A stretch of 64,000 nucleotides of DNA from Solen grandis (lineage: Eukaryota > Mollusca > Bivalvia > Adapedonta > Solenidae). Below, piece after piece: positions 53,365 through 64,000 of this stretch. The position numbers and the translations under genes were made by a program. The DNA is taken from contig CM037792.1 of NCBI GenBank assembly GCA_021229015.1, positions 39,349,890 through 39,413,889 on the forward strand, written 5' to 3'. The notes under the pieces are model-generated. The model did not search any database, was not told where the DNA came from, and saw nothing but the letters and a program-made list of their open reading frames with translations. The stretch's first letter is position 1, and every line of letters begins with the position of its first letter.

Positions 53365-53812
53365 ATGTTGTTACAAATGTATATAATTTTGATAATATTT
53401 CTGATTTTCGGGTTAATGATATTTTTTCATTTTTTGCTTGTTTTAAAATTAAAGTGTAATAATGTTATTTCAGAAAACATATATGACAGTGTGTATGTAG
53501 ATAAAGTATGCTGGGATAGTGAACGTGTTGAACTGTTTTGGGCTTTGTTAAATGAAAGTAAAGATTCACTAGATTCTATTACTAATGATTTGTAATTATA
53601 TTTTTTTTACTCATAATTATGAAATTGAAATTATAATTATTATATATTCATGATTTAGTGAACTTTCTTTTTCGAATTGTATAGTTTTATATTGTGTCGC
53701 TTTGTATGTATCACAATGTTTGCACGTACCTTTTATATGTGTTCGGCCAATGACATATTGTATTGCCGATTTGCCTAATAAACTGAGTTGAGTTGAGTTG
53801 TTCACATCTTGA
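53365..53812 (+). pseudogene. LINE remnant with (GTTGA)n-type tail
   Basis: A short open frame (53365-53595, YDSVYVDKVCWDSERVELFW) resembles the linker between endonuclease and RT of invertebrate LINEs. It ends in a 3' tail 'cctaataaactgagttgagttgagttg'. Short pentamer tails of this type are common at LINE 3' ends in molluscs. The RT is missing, so internal deletion is likely. Confidence 0.45.
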
Positions 53813-53814
53813 AG

Positions 53815-54085
53815 TGATTGGCTATTGTCCCGAAGTTGACAATATGTCACACCCAGGGCCATAACTCATCCCCATCAGTTTGTCACCTCTCCGACACTCA
53901 CACACCCAGATCAATTAACCCGGGTAACCCTTTTATTACCCCCTGATGGATCCCAAACAGGATATTACATAATCATACCAAACAAGCAATACATATCATT
54001 TGAAAACATGGTCTCTGTGGAAACCCAACGCAGATACAGGATTTTAACAGAAAAAGAGGGATTTGGATTTAAAGGCATGTAAAAT
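53815..54085. repeat. Inner left arm of inverted repeat
   Basis: Reverse-complementary to about 55555-55860: 'cccgggtaacccttttatta', 'gatattacataatcatacc', 'aagcaatacata', 'tgtggaaacccaacgcag'. The arms are about 270-300 bp and imperfect, separated by about 1.5 kb. Confidence 0.8.
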
Positions 54086-54384
54086 GTTTATTAACGTAAA
54101 TCATTTTTTTTTTATATGACCAGGACATTTATGTCAATATTATCATATATTGTATCAGAGATGTTAATACCTAGATTAATGTACCTTCGTGATTGTTTTT
54201 AGAATACATCCTGTCATGAAATTTCTTTCATTATGGCATCATCAATATCAGTACTCATATTCAGCGACCAGTTTTATTAAGTCAAAAGAATATGTCTATG
54301 TACAACAATTTTTTTAGCTAAAGCACTGAAAAAGCGTAAGAAAATGCCCCAAATGATGCAATGAAGATACCTCAATGAGGTTCT

Positions 54385-54780
54385 TTAGTAAATATTCACA
54401 GAAAAAGTGGGTGAGGTTTGATGTGAGAAAAGCCCTTGTAGCTTACATAAATTATGAGGGTTTAAACTGATTAAACACAGAAAATCATTGTTTACAACTT
54501 GTTTTTAGCTTAAACAGTGCATATAAGTTAAAGAAATGGAAAATTAACTATAACACAATTGTGCAGAGATAAACAAAACGTTCTTAGCACATCCACAGAA
54601 TAAAGAGGGTGAGGTTATATCAGCTTTGTAGATTATATATGAGGTGACTTTTAAACTGATTAGACATATATTATCATTGTTTACAACTCATATTTTTAGC
54701 TTAAACAATGCATAAAGATAAAGGAATGGAAAATTAACAATGATGTAATTGTGTTGAGATTAACAATTTTTTTTTAGCAT
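54385..54780 (+). repeat. ~200-bp tandem duplication in the spacer
   Basis: Two copies of 'gggtgaggtt...aaactgatta...atcattgtttacaact...tttttagcttaaac...gaaatggaaaattaac', starting near 54405 and 54605. Confidence 0.7.
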
Positions 54781-55554
54781 TTTTAGCCATTTGAACGCAA
54801 GCTAATGGTAAGCAGATTTTACATTAATAAACACTGTTCATGTCAAAAATGCGATAAAAATAATGTCAGGACCGAACTAAAAACACTTTAAATCTTTATT
54901 TAGGCGGATTCATTATTTTTTTTACACCAAAACTCACTCTTGCGCAATATATCAATTTTACACATCTCCCGTTATCTCGCGGTCACATGACGTTCCACGT
55001 GCTTAATCGAGAGTTTCTCTTGACTGACTCTTTACCTGTATGGAGTTGCAAATCTATGGTGAATATGTGAATTTGTACACTCTTGGTAGACACTTACAGC
55101 CTTTTAGGTCAACCACAAAGATTTCATTTTTTTTTCTGTTAGAATACATCAGTGTTAGACCTTCTGTACAAAAAATATGTTAAAATTATTTGTAGTTTGT
55201 ACGAAATCGGCTTTTGAAAGTTGCAAAAATGACCCACGTGAGAAAGGTTTGACTGACTCCTCTCCCTTTGCTATGACGTCATCAACAGACAAAACATATC
55301 TGATTGAACAATTCAAAGTTGCTGTAACTAATTTCAAGCTAAAAACAAGATGACAACGGGCGAATAAGGGTGAAAATGTGTAGGTCATTAATTAATTTAC
55401 ATTCTATAAAAAGATTAAGATATATTCTTGATTCGGACTTTATAAAACTGGTCGCTTTATGTACTAAATAGTGTGTGTAGGGGGGGGTGCATAATGAAAA
55501 AAATGTCATAAATATAGACATAAAGGTCCTGAATAAGAGTAACATTAATAAACG
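54781..55554. other. Spacer of inverted repeat, no gene seen
   Basis: Contains CACGTG (54997-55002) and TGACGTCA (55273-55280) words but no supported reading frame. Confidence 0.45.
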
Positions 55555-56290
55555 TTTTACATACCTTCATATAAAATCCCTCTTTATTTTCCGTAAAAAT
55601 CCTGCGTTGGGTTTCCACAAAGACCATATTTCTAAATAAGTAACATCCATAACATATCTACTGATAAGAATTAACTCGTATGTATTGCTTTTTCGGTATG
55701 ATTATGTAATCTCCTGTTTGGGTCAATCAAGGAGTAATAAAAGGGTTACCCGGGTTGAGTTGAGTTGAGTTGTGTGTGTCGGAGAGATGCCTAATTGGTG
55801 GTATGATTTATGACCCTGGGTGTCGAGCCAATCACTTTGAGATGTGATCAGACGCTTACAGACGGTCGGGTTCTTCGATGTTGAAACATTGTCAATTAGT
55901 CAATAATGACACGGATTAAGTCATAATTAAGATTAAGATCGGCAAGTTCATTCAAGATAATGTAAAAGGAATTATTAGTGCAAATATATAAGATATAGCA
56001 CAGACAAATGCAGTTTGATGAATATGTCTTGAATATGTCTATGGATATAGGTCGGTTCTGTTGGTCCATTATTATTCAAATCAAATTGATTTTATAAGTT
56101 ATGTCTTTGTGGGGTATAGAAAAAATGTAAATGTGATTCTGATTATCTGAAAATGACATGAGAAAATATTTTACTTAAAACTTGATTTTTGACGAATAAA
56201 TAGTTATGGACTGACGATAAAAAGCTTTTTTACGTGGAATTGGAATTATGATATAAAGGAAGACAGGAATAAATGCGTGAAAGAAAGCTA
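55555..56290. repeat. Right arms (inner and outer) of inverted repeat
   Basis: 55555-55860 mirrors 53815-54085, and 55870-56290 mirrors parts of 50850-51620, in the order expected for a nested palindrome. 'gagttgagttgagttg' at 55755 sits at the inner/outer junction. Confidence 0.7.
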
Positions 56291-57290
56291 AGTACTACTA
56301 ATTCTATATTTTATTTCTTCCTGTGTTTCAACAGGTAAAAGTTATGGTTTATTGCTTCCTTTTCGTAATGTGCATTACAAACAAGCGTCAGTTCAGAAAT
56401 GTTCGGGAAGGAGAGAATTAAAATAAAATAACCATGGTTGCACTACTAACAACAACGTATAGGAATACGTCATGTCATAGTGGTGAAAACGTATTTAAAT
56501 CATGAAATTTTTTACTTCTATTCACTTGGAAACTTCTGTTTATCTCTGAATTTAACTTATCTCACAGTCTATCTGATTTGCGTAATCACAAATATATAAT
56601 TTATTTTCGTCAAATTCGCGGATATATCCCACAGAAACAACTCGATAAAACCTTAAACTTTATGCTAGACCAAAAACAAATTTGACATGTTTGATTAAAA
56701 CGTTTTCAATATGATAAATGATTACATACATTTATATGAAATCCAGAAGGCAAATGACACTTAGTCTATAGATGACGTCATAGGGGTCACGTGACCCTTT
56801 AATGTAAATACTGCCCAGCAGCTATTAAAATTGGCATTTAACATACTTTAAGAGATTTTTTTTTCGCAAATTTTTTTTGTTGTTGTGGGTTCTCTTATGT
56901 AAATGGACAAAATTGGAAAGGTTTTAGAAAAAGCAAAATTTTCTTTGTAGCTGACTTTTAAAACATCTGCGCATTAGACTTCGTTTCGCGGGCTACAAAA
57001 CGAAACCGAATGTTACGTTTTTGTTGACTAAAGGATCTGTAAGGGTCGAACAATCAATTTCGAAATCTATGTGTGTTCTTATTTTTTAGCGTTCTACTCT
57101 TTCAGTTTACCTTAAAAAGGTGCAGTGTCTTACTATTCGGGACAAATCGTTCGCAGGGGAAGAAAACTTCAACTTTTAAAACAAACAGATATCTAAAGAA
57201 CTCGTTTCCGCAACTCATTTCTTTTCTTTTGACTAATTTTACAATGACCAATGTAGAGTGGGCTTGGTAGTGTTCCAGAAAATTTAAGCT
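56291..57290. other. No gene seen
   Basis: AT-rich. GATGACGTCATAGGGGTCACGTGACCC (56773-56799) joins a CRE-like and an E-box palindrome. The open frame at 57073-57270 is unsupported. Confidence 0.45.
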
Positions 57291-58710
57291 AGTTTGTGAT
57301 TGAAAATGCACGAGAGTAATATCAGTGCCCCCAGTCTGCCCCCCCCCCCCCCACCGTCCGTGCGTGCGTACGTCCGGCGTCAACATTTGTTTAACAACAT
57401 CTCCTCCTAAACCACTTGGCCAAATTTTATGACAATTGCCTGGGGTGTTCCTTGCATGAAGCTCTACCAAAGTTGTTCAAATGGTTCCGGTCCGTTGCAC
57501 ATCTGGGTCACAGGAACTAAAATAAATTTTTAAAGTAAAATCTTTAAAAATCTTCTTCTCCGAAACCACAGGGGTCACTTGATTTTACATAGACTATGTC
57601 ACAAGGTAAATTATGACAGTATTCTATATTTAAAATGTTTAATATTTAATAATTTACAGATATTAGTAATTTTGTGCGCGTTATAGTTTTTTACTTAATT
57701 TCTTCATTTAAAACTTAGGTTAGACTATTGGTTATGAAACATTCTATAGACGTTATAACATAGCTTGATGTTTATTTGCTTAATTTACCTTTCGTAACAC
57801 TGTACTTTCTTTCTCCCTTAGACATCCTTAATCTTGTTTTCATAACAGTATTCTATGTTTTATTATATGATTGTATTTGTGACACGTTATTTTAAGAACA
57901 AGCCGTTTATATACCATTTATCTGCTCAGTTATCCGTGTCACTTTCAGCATGATTTGGTTGCATGTGAGAGAGTCAGTTAGACATACGGAACCGCGTGTG
58001 AAACATCGTTAGAAAGAATATCATTATTGTATATATAGTATATTTGTAGTATAAGTTGAATTAAGTAAAATAAAGAAGATAATATTAAGCTGTCTACAGT
58101 CTTCGCTAATTCCCCAGTGCGAAGAAGAAAAAGAGTGAAAGAAGAGAAACAAAGGGAGAAAGCGTAAAGCAACAGCGGGTGAAAGTTGCACACTGTTACA
58201 ACTATTATAAGAAAAACTAGAAAAACCATCTTGTCAGAAACCACAAGGCCTGGAGTTAAGATGTTTGGTGCTTAACATGGCCTAGTAGATCTCTACCAAA
58301 TTGTTCAAACCGTGGCTCTGGGGTCAAAATTGGCCCCGCCCCAGGGGTCACTTGATTTTACAGAGACTTATATAAGAAATACTAGAAAAATCTTCTTATC
58401 AGAAACCACAAGGCCTGGAGTTAAGATGTTTGGAGTGTAACATGGCCTAGTAGACCTCAACCAATTTTTTTTTAAACCGTGACTCTGGGGTCAAAATTGG
58501 CCCCGCCCCAGGGGTCACTTGATTTTACATAGACTTATTTAAGAAAAACTAGAAAAATCTTTTTATCAGAAACCACAAGGCCAAGAGTTTGCTGTACTTC
58601 AGCATAGATTATTTATTCACTATGACTCGTAATACAATAATTGGCATTTAGGGCAATGTTTCTCAGGTGAGCGATTCAGGGCCATCATGGCCCTCTTGTT
58701 TAATTATTTT
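57290..58710 (+). repeat. Bivalve-type repeat with ~170-bp internal tandem units
   Basis: A C-tract (57341-57352) and 'cgtccgtgcgtgcgtacgtcc' lead in. Units with 'gaaaccacaaggcctggagt', 'ggggtcaaaattggcccc' and 'ggggtcacttgattttaca' repeat near 58205, 58375 and 58545. It ends with the hairpin 'agggccatcatggccct' and 'cttgttt'. The stretch 57610-58190 is unrelated AT-rich DNA, probably an insertion. Confidence 0.7.
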
Positions 58711-60293
58711 TTTGATCCGGGCCTGTAAATATAACTGTAGTCAAATACAATTGCATAGCAGTTATTCAATACCTTTGTGTAGGTAAAAGATAAAATTACA
58801 TCGCTCAAGGCTTAAGGCTTTGTCCTGCTTGGCATTTTTTTTTATTTTTTTTTTTGCCTCGGGGATGTACTCTCGATGGAAGTTGATATGTCTCAGGAGG
58901 CGTCGGGAACAGGTTTCCCTGTGTCAGAAGCCACGTGGAAAACGTCGCGAGCCATGTGGAGTCATCGGGAGAACTTCATTTGCAAGCTGGCAATGTTTTT
59001 TTTTCTCTCGATGTTTTTTCGTGAAAATAGGCCGGGAAAACATCTACAATTCCCTAGGCTTCGGTGATGTCTCGCCGAAGTATCAGGGGGGGGGGGGGGG
59101 GGGGTATTGGGGATATTCGAAGGTTCGGCGATCTTTCTGTGACACATTCCAGATCTTGAGTTGAATCTCAGAATATTCGCAAAGGTTTTGGCAAGAGCAC
59201 TCTGAAATTTGTTGCTGTTCTGGTCAATCTTAGACTGAGACGGCCAAAAATGCCATGGGACATTGTTGCAGGCCCGGATGAAGAATTTTTCTGCTGGGGG
59301 GTGGGGGGTCAAAATCTGAATTTGATGTGAGTGGGATTTCGGGGGCATGCTCCCTGAAAAAAAAGTTTTTAGCATGAATGAGATGCATTCTGAAGAGTAT
59401 CTGAGGATGAAAGTGCAGATTTTTTTTTTAATCTGATATATAGTTTTGAAACTTGAGCGCCATGGATCTAATGCCTATGTCCCACCGGGGAAAAATAAAA
59501 GGCGATGTGGAAATACACACATTTTTCTACCGATGGCTCCCGATGTTTGAGCCAAACAAGACTGAGCAGTCCCATGAGAATTGACAATGGTTTGGCTTTG
59601 GGACTGGTCCGTTGAACGTTCTCTGATGTTTCGGCTATGGTACAATGGCCTTGAATCCCGATGTTTGGAAAAGCACCGGCGGACCTTCTCCGATGATCGA
59701 CGAAGGTGCCTCTGAGTTTCACCGAGTTTGAAACATCATCGGGGTAATATCCCCGTATATTAGGGGATTTTGCGAACCATCCTAGGTGTCTCGGGGAAGA
59801 TTTTGGAGATTCTGAGAATTTGATCGTGGAATTAAGTGACAAAGTCAAAAGAAGACTTTTAGGGGTTTAAGAGGATGCCCTCAGCAATGTTGACCAAAAC
59901 AGAAACAAATTTCTGAGTGCCCTTTTCAACCCTTGCCGTTTTTTTTGTGTGCAAATATTCTGAGATTCAACCACAAGATCGGGAATGTGTCACAGAAAGG
60001 TCGCTGAATATCCCCAAATGCTTCAGCCAGACATCACAGAAGCATCGGGGAATCCTAGGAGGAAAAAAAAAGATCTGGAATGTGCCGAACTTTCGAGACA
60101 TCACCGAATCCTAGGGGATTCCTCGGAGGAAAAAAAACTTCGCGGAAGCTCCGTGAATGCTTTCACGAAGCTTCTCCGCGGATGTTTCCCCGGCCTCCCC
60201 GGCCTGTTTTCCCAATAAAACATCAGAAACACATCGGGAAAAATTTCAATCCTATTTGATAACAGTTGTATTTACAGGCTCCGATCAAAAATA
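58707..60293. mobile_element. Foldback element with ~450-bp inverted arms
   Basis: The ends are inverted copies: 'tttgatccgggcctgtaaat' (58711) and 'ttacaggctccgatcaaa' (60272). Inside, 58780-59290 is reverse-complementary to 59880-60250 (for example 'cattccagatctt' vs 'aagatctggaatg'). The middle and right arm match 17640-18600. G-tract at 59085-59104. No transposase is visible, so it is non-autonomous. Confidence 0.65.
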
Positions 60294-60470
60294 AATAAAT
60301 AGATAAATGAATAAATAAATAAAAATACCGGGGGGGGGGGGGGGGGGGGGGGACTGATATATTCCTGAAAGAGCATTACTCCTTCGGGTAAGAAATAAAG
60401 GTTTATCGTGCATACCATTAACATTAAAATTTTAAAATTTTTTTAAAAAAAAATCAATTTTTATGTTTAA
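60294..60470. repeat. (AAAT)n, long G-tract and A-rich run
   Basis: 'aataaataaata' followed by a G-run of about 23 (60331-60353). Low complexity, prone to assembly error. Confidence 0.9.
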
Positions 60471-60479
60471 CATCATTAT

Positions 60480-61440
60480 TCTGTCAAAAATGTTGAAGGG
60501 AATAGGTTCGAACTTATTAATCTTGACTGTGTAATTGTCGATCTGGAAGCAGTCTTCACACAGAGATTCCCAGAGAAAAATCATAAGGCGCACGTTTTAG
60601 GGTTGGACGGTTGCAGAAAGTGTGGGCTACTTCCGCGTGTCATTTTTATTGTTGTACATTTTTAGTTTTAATTGACACATTTTTGTTTTTCTAAGTGTTT
60701 AATCAATGGCAAAACAAACATTATTCAGTTATAATAGATGTTGATATTTCATATAAAATCTTTAATATTCGTTTCATTTCGCACATGTATAAATTGTGTT
60801 TTCTGTGCATTAGTATTCATTAACTTATCAGTAACATCGCTCAATGACTGACTATCTAGATTTGATTTGAATTAGTAATCATAATCTACATATACATTGT
60901 CCCAAAATAGTTAAGAAGAATTTAATTGTTTCATAAAAATAATACTTAAAAAGTTATGTAAAAATGGTAAAGCTGGTGACATTTAGAAACACAAACCATT
61001 TCTGATTAAGTTAAATTTACATTACTAGCGATCGATAGGTATGCATCTTCTCTGCAGAATACTAAGATATTTTTTTTTTGCTTATAACAAAAAAAAAAAA
61101 AAAAAAAAAAACCCCATCTTTTTTCAAAAACAAAATCGGCAATTTTTCAAACCTGAAAGTTCACCAACCTGGCAGATGATTAACGTGCTTTTAATGCAAG
61201 ATTAAAAATTTATTCATGTAGAGAAAAGTGAATTAAACATTTCGTTGATTAGATTTAGTCTCAAAGTTATTTTTTTAAATCATTAATTCCTTTGAGCTCT
61301 AGTGAACATTTTCGATGGCAATTACATTTTAATGTCAAACTTAGTTGTTGTTTTTAGTGGCTAATTTTATACTTATCGACCTGTTTTTTCTTAAACTGCA
61401 TCTGTCTAGAACACGGTAGTTTTACTGATATATATTTTTT
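60480..61440. repeat. Duplicated block B (empty-site copy of 18691-24085)
   Basis: Aligns with 18691-19568 and then directly with 23843-24085, without the 4.26-kb retroelement. Near 61145-61175 it reads through the insertion point, with about 20 extra bases. Confidence 0.78.
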
Positions 61441-61498
61441 TGTAATTTGCATATTTTTCTTCAATTATTAGATCGCTCGGCAGATGTCCGTAGGTATT

Positions 61499-61699
61499 AA
61501 TAAGTGAACGTGTCATTTAATTTGCATACACAGTACAATAAACACATGCTTATCACGCAGTCATGGATGACTGCCGATTCGGATTATCTACGGCTGCTGT
61601 TAATATGTAGATAATCCGAATCGGCAGTCATCCATGACTGCGTGATAAGCATGTGTTTATTGTACTGTGTATGCAAATTAAATGACACGTTCACTTATT
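61499..61699. repeat. Perfect 93-bp inverted repeat with 15-bp spacer
   Basis: Arms 61499-61591 and 61607-61699 are exact reverse complements by direct reading, with spacer 61592-61606. The left arm lies in sequence shared with 24945-25016; the right flank is unrelated. Confidence 0.92.
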
Positions 61700-61714
61700 T
61701 AGGACAATTTACAA

Positions 61715-61965
61715 GTCTGGCTGGTCAGGTGGTTATGTGGATGGTTCAGAACAGAACAGAACATTTCTTTATTTTCATCCAGGTATACAAGGTATACAGC
61801 ATGGAGATTTGCAAAAAATACACAAACAAATGTATTTCAGTGAGTGTGTTAGGCAGTGTCGAAACGTGACATTCGACAAAATAGAGAGAAGAAATACTAG
61901 GGAAAATGTAGAGGGAGGGATGTAAATGGTGAGAAAATAGCAAAAGAGGAAGTAGTCATGTTATT
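61715..61965 (-). repeat. LINE-type 3' end fragment
   Basis: 'caggtggttatgtggatggttcagaacagaacagaacattt' followed by AT-rich sequence. A pentamer (AGAAC)n start in this orientation suggests the tail of a minus-strand LINE. No ORF is left. Confidence 0.4.
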
Positions 61966-62610
61966 TTAGTCAACAGTGTACATCAGTAAGTCGTTCAATG
62001 TATGATCAATAGTGTCTGGAGCTAAAAAATAATAATAATTAGTTTCACAAGAGGGAAACATTTCTATGATTATATAAAATATCACAAATGTTGAATGGTA
62101 TTTGCCCCTTACCTTAAATGTTTATCTAACCGTTTTGTTGCATTATCTACAGATCAAACAGAGAGACGCGTTACTAAGGGTAAAGGTCACAGTGTAGCCT
62201 AAAAAAAAAATAAAAAAAAATAATAAGGTAAGCGATATACAGCGGTCATAAAACTAGCACAGTACACTAATTGTACATGGGATGCACGTGGGTTTTGGGA
62301 TAATCGTGATTCGCCGGCCGATGTCGACAGAATGAAGACGAGGTGGTGAGTTATTTACAATTATCGTGCCAATTTATAGGTTTTTTGAAAATAATGTATT
62401 AACATATAACCGGTTGTTTTAGCTTCATGAAATGGAAAGACTATCATTGAACATTTTGTAATACAGTGTGGTTACTTACAGGCAGCAATAATGAGACTAG
62501 TAATAGGGTAACAGTTCAGTCCGGAGGCATTGGTATTTTTTTTTTATTCTATAAATCAATTAGTAATGGTAGTGGCATACATGTAATTTGTGTGTGATCA
62601 TCTGACAAAT
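61966..62610. other. No confirmed gene
   Basis: A-rich run at 62200-62222. GC-richer patch 62280-62345 ends in AGACGAGGTG|GTGAGT, donor-like, but no reading frame can be anchored to it. Confidence 0.4.
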
Positions 62611-62618
62611 CAGTTAAG

Positions 62619-62641
62619 TCGGGGGGGGGGGGGGGGGGGGG
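62619..62641. repeat. Poly-G tract
   Basis: About 22 consecutive G, directly before the satellite array. Confidence 0.95.
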
Positions 62642-62649
62642 TACATGAA

Positions 62650-63740
62650 TGGATGAGTTCGAAAATTGGGTACATGGGGTCAAAAACTAGGTCACCAGGA
62701 AATCTTGAAAAAACTTGTGAACACTCTAAGGCCACAGTTTGGCCCAATCTTCATAAATTTGGTCAGGATGTTTGTCTACATGATATCTCGGATGAGTTCG
62801 AATTGGGTCATGTGGGGTCAAAAACTAGGTCACGAGGTCAAATCTTAGAAAAAACCTTGTGAACACTCTACAGGCCAAATTTTGGCCCAATCTTCATGAA
62901 ATTGGTCAGGTGTTTGTCTAATGATATCTAGATGAGTTCAAAATTGGGTCACATGGGGTCAAAAACTAGGTCACCAGGGAAAATCTTAGAAAAACATTGT
63001 GAACACTCTACAGGCCACAGTTTATGGCTCAATCTTCATGAAACTTGGTCAGGATGTTTGTCTACATGATATCTCGGATGAGTTCGAAATTGGGTCATGT
63101 GGGGTCAAAACTAGGTCACAGGTCAAATCTTAGAAAAAACCTTGTGAACACTCTACAGGCCATAGTTTTGGCCCAATCTTCATAAATTTGATCAGGATGT
63201 TTGTCTACATGATATCTAGATGAGTTCGAAATTGGGTCACATGGGGTCAAAAACTAGGTCACCAGGGAAAATCTTAGAAAAACCTTGGAACACTCTACAG
63301 GCCACAGTTTTAGCCCAATCTTCATGAAATTGGTCAGGTGTTTGTCTATATGATATCTTGGATGAGTTCGAAAATGGGTAAGGTGGGGTCAAAAACTAGG
63401 TCACCAGGTCAAATCTTAGAAAAAACCTTGTGAACACTCTACAGGCCACAGTTTTGCCTATCTTCATAAATTTGGTCAGGATGTTTGTCTACATGATATC
63501 TTGCATGAAGTTTGAAATTGGGTCATGTGGGATCAAAAACTAGGTCACCAGGTCAAATCTAAGAAAAACCTTGGAACTCTCTAGAGGCCACAGTTTTAGT
63601 CCAATCTTCATAGATTTGGTCAGGTGTTTGTCTAATTGATATATTGGATGAGTTTGAAAATGGTCACATGGGTCAAAAACTAGGTCACCAGGTCAAATCT
63701 AAGAAAAACCTTGTGAACACTCTAAGCCTACATTTTGTGT
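62650..63740 (+). repeat. ~140-146-bp satellite array, about eight units
   Basis: Units beginning 'gatgagttcgaaattggg' start near 62652, 62791, 62931, 63077, 63219, 63361, 63503 and 63647. Each holds 'tcaaaaactaggtcaccagg', 'gtgaacactctacaggcc', 'caatcttcat' and 'ggtcaggatgtttgtct'. From general knowledge this text is abundant in bivalve genomes. Later units are more diverged. Confidence 0.92.
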
Positions 63741-64000
63741 TCATCTTCATAAACTTTATATGAATGATGACTGCATGAACTTCATTGAGTCAAATTCAGG
63801 TAGGATCAAATTAGGTCACTTAGTCAAATTTAGAAAACAAGAGCTAGTGCATTATCCTAACACAGCTTCTTACTCAGTGAGCACAAGGATCTTGGCCTCT
63901 GTCGATGAGCTTTTCATTGATGAAATTTTGAATTCTACCTGGAAATGGTGAATGACGCCATGTTGCGAAAGTGTCTTGGGGTCAAATTCTAAAAAACGAT
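63741..64000. other. Degenerate edge of satellite, no gene seen
   Basis: Satellite words fade out ('ggatcaaattaggtcactt' near 63802). The frame at 63760-63951 is unsupported. The sequence ends at the window edge. Confidence 0.45.

Noticed and set aside
62280..62345. First-exon candidate ATGAAGACGAGGTG|GTGAGT
   Set aside because: Only four codons before a donor-like site; cannot be told from chance.
1..64000. CRISPR arrays, operons, bacterial promoters or ribosome binding sites
   Set aside because: None seen. Direct repeats lack regular unique spacers, and all evidence points to a eukaryotic intron/transposon landscape.

Overview
The window looks like nuclear DNA of a bivalve mollusc. It is AT-rich and intron-dominated, and it is packed with degenerate transposons. 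Several repeat texts typical of bivalve genomes are present: the 'gccataactctg' and 'tcaccttcggtgagc' blocks, the 'cagggccatcatggccctcttg' block, and the 'aaaactaggtcac' satellite. No bacterial-type gene organisation is visible. There is one 100-N assembly gap (13901-14000). The species assignment is inference.

Host genes are sparse and show up only as exons. On the minus strand, two exons with matching splice phase (17407-17578 and 14709-14815) encode the histone fold of a macroH2A-type histone; later exons were not found. On the plus strand, 1055-1222 is a likely 3'-terminal coding exon resembling the second half of a SAM domain. Weaker candidates are a two-exon reading frame (51974-52378), a short terminal exon (8620-8688) and a 41-codon ORF with a strong Kozak context (11662-11787).

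The most unusual feature lies in macroH2A intron 1. Element 16087-16505 is only 419 bp. It has two apparently identical 148-bp terminal direct repeats that run TG...CA, a primer-binding-site-like TGGCGCCCAACG after the first, a purine tract before the second, and a 4-bp GAGA target duplication. Each terminal repeat carries a full tRNA-like Pol III unit (A box, B box, T6 terminator). A related tandem element at about 16900-17156 has the same design with different tRNA-like cargo. These look like miniature LTR retrotransposons with tRNA genes in their LTRs, analogous to the 5S-carrying Cassandra elements of plants.

Layout. 1-1050: minisatellites. 1055-1222: SAM-like exon. 3-8 kb: SINE, simple repeats and a decayed LINE. 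9-17.6 kb: dispersed repeats, a MITE, the gap, macroH2A and the tRNA-LTR elements. 17.6-25 kb: a repeat block interrupted by a dead Gypsy-type element (19574-23837) that is bounded by a 19-bp inverted repeat instead of recognisable LTRs. 24.4-33.5 kb: LINE fragments, an L1-like LINE (+) and an EN-RT LINE (-). 34104-50134: a 16-kb Gypsy-type LTR element with an extra zinc-finger ORF, split by a nested, very young BEL/Pao element (35667-43997). 50.8-56.3 kb: a large imperfect nested inverted repeat. 57.3-58.7 kb: bivalve repeats. 58.7-61.4 kb: a foldback element plus a second, empty-site copy of the 18-25 kb block. 61499-61699: a perfect 93-bp-arm palindrome. 62.6-63.7 kb: a ~140-bp satellite array.

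Everything was read by eye. Family names rest on motifs, not on database searches.
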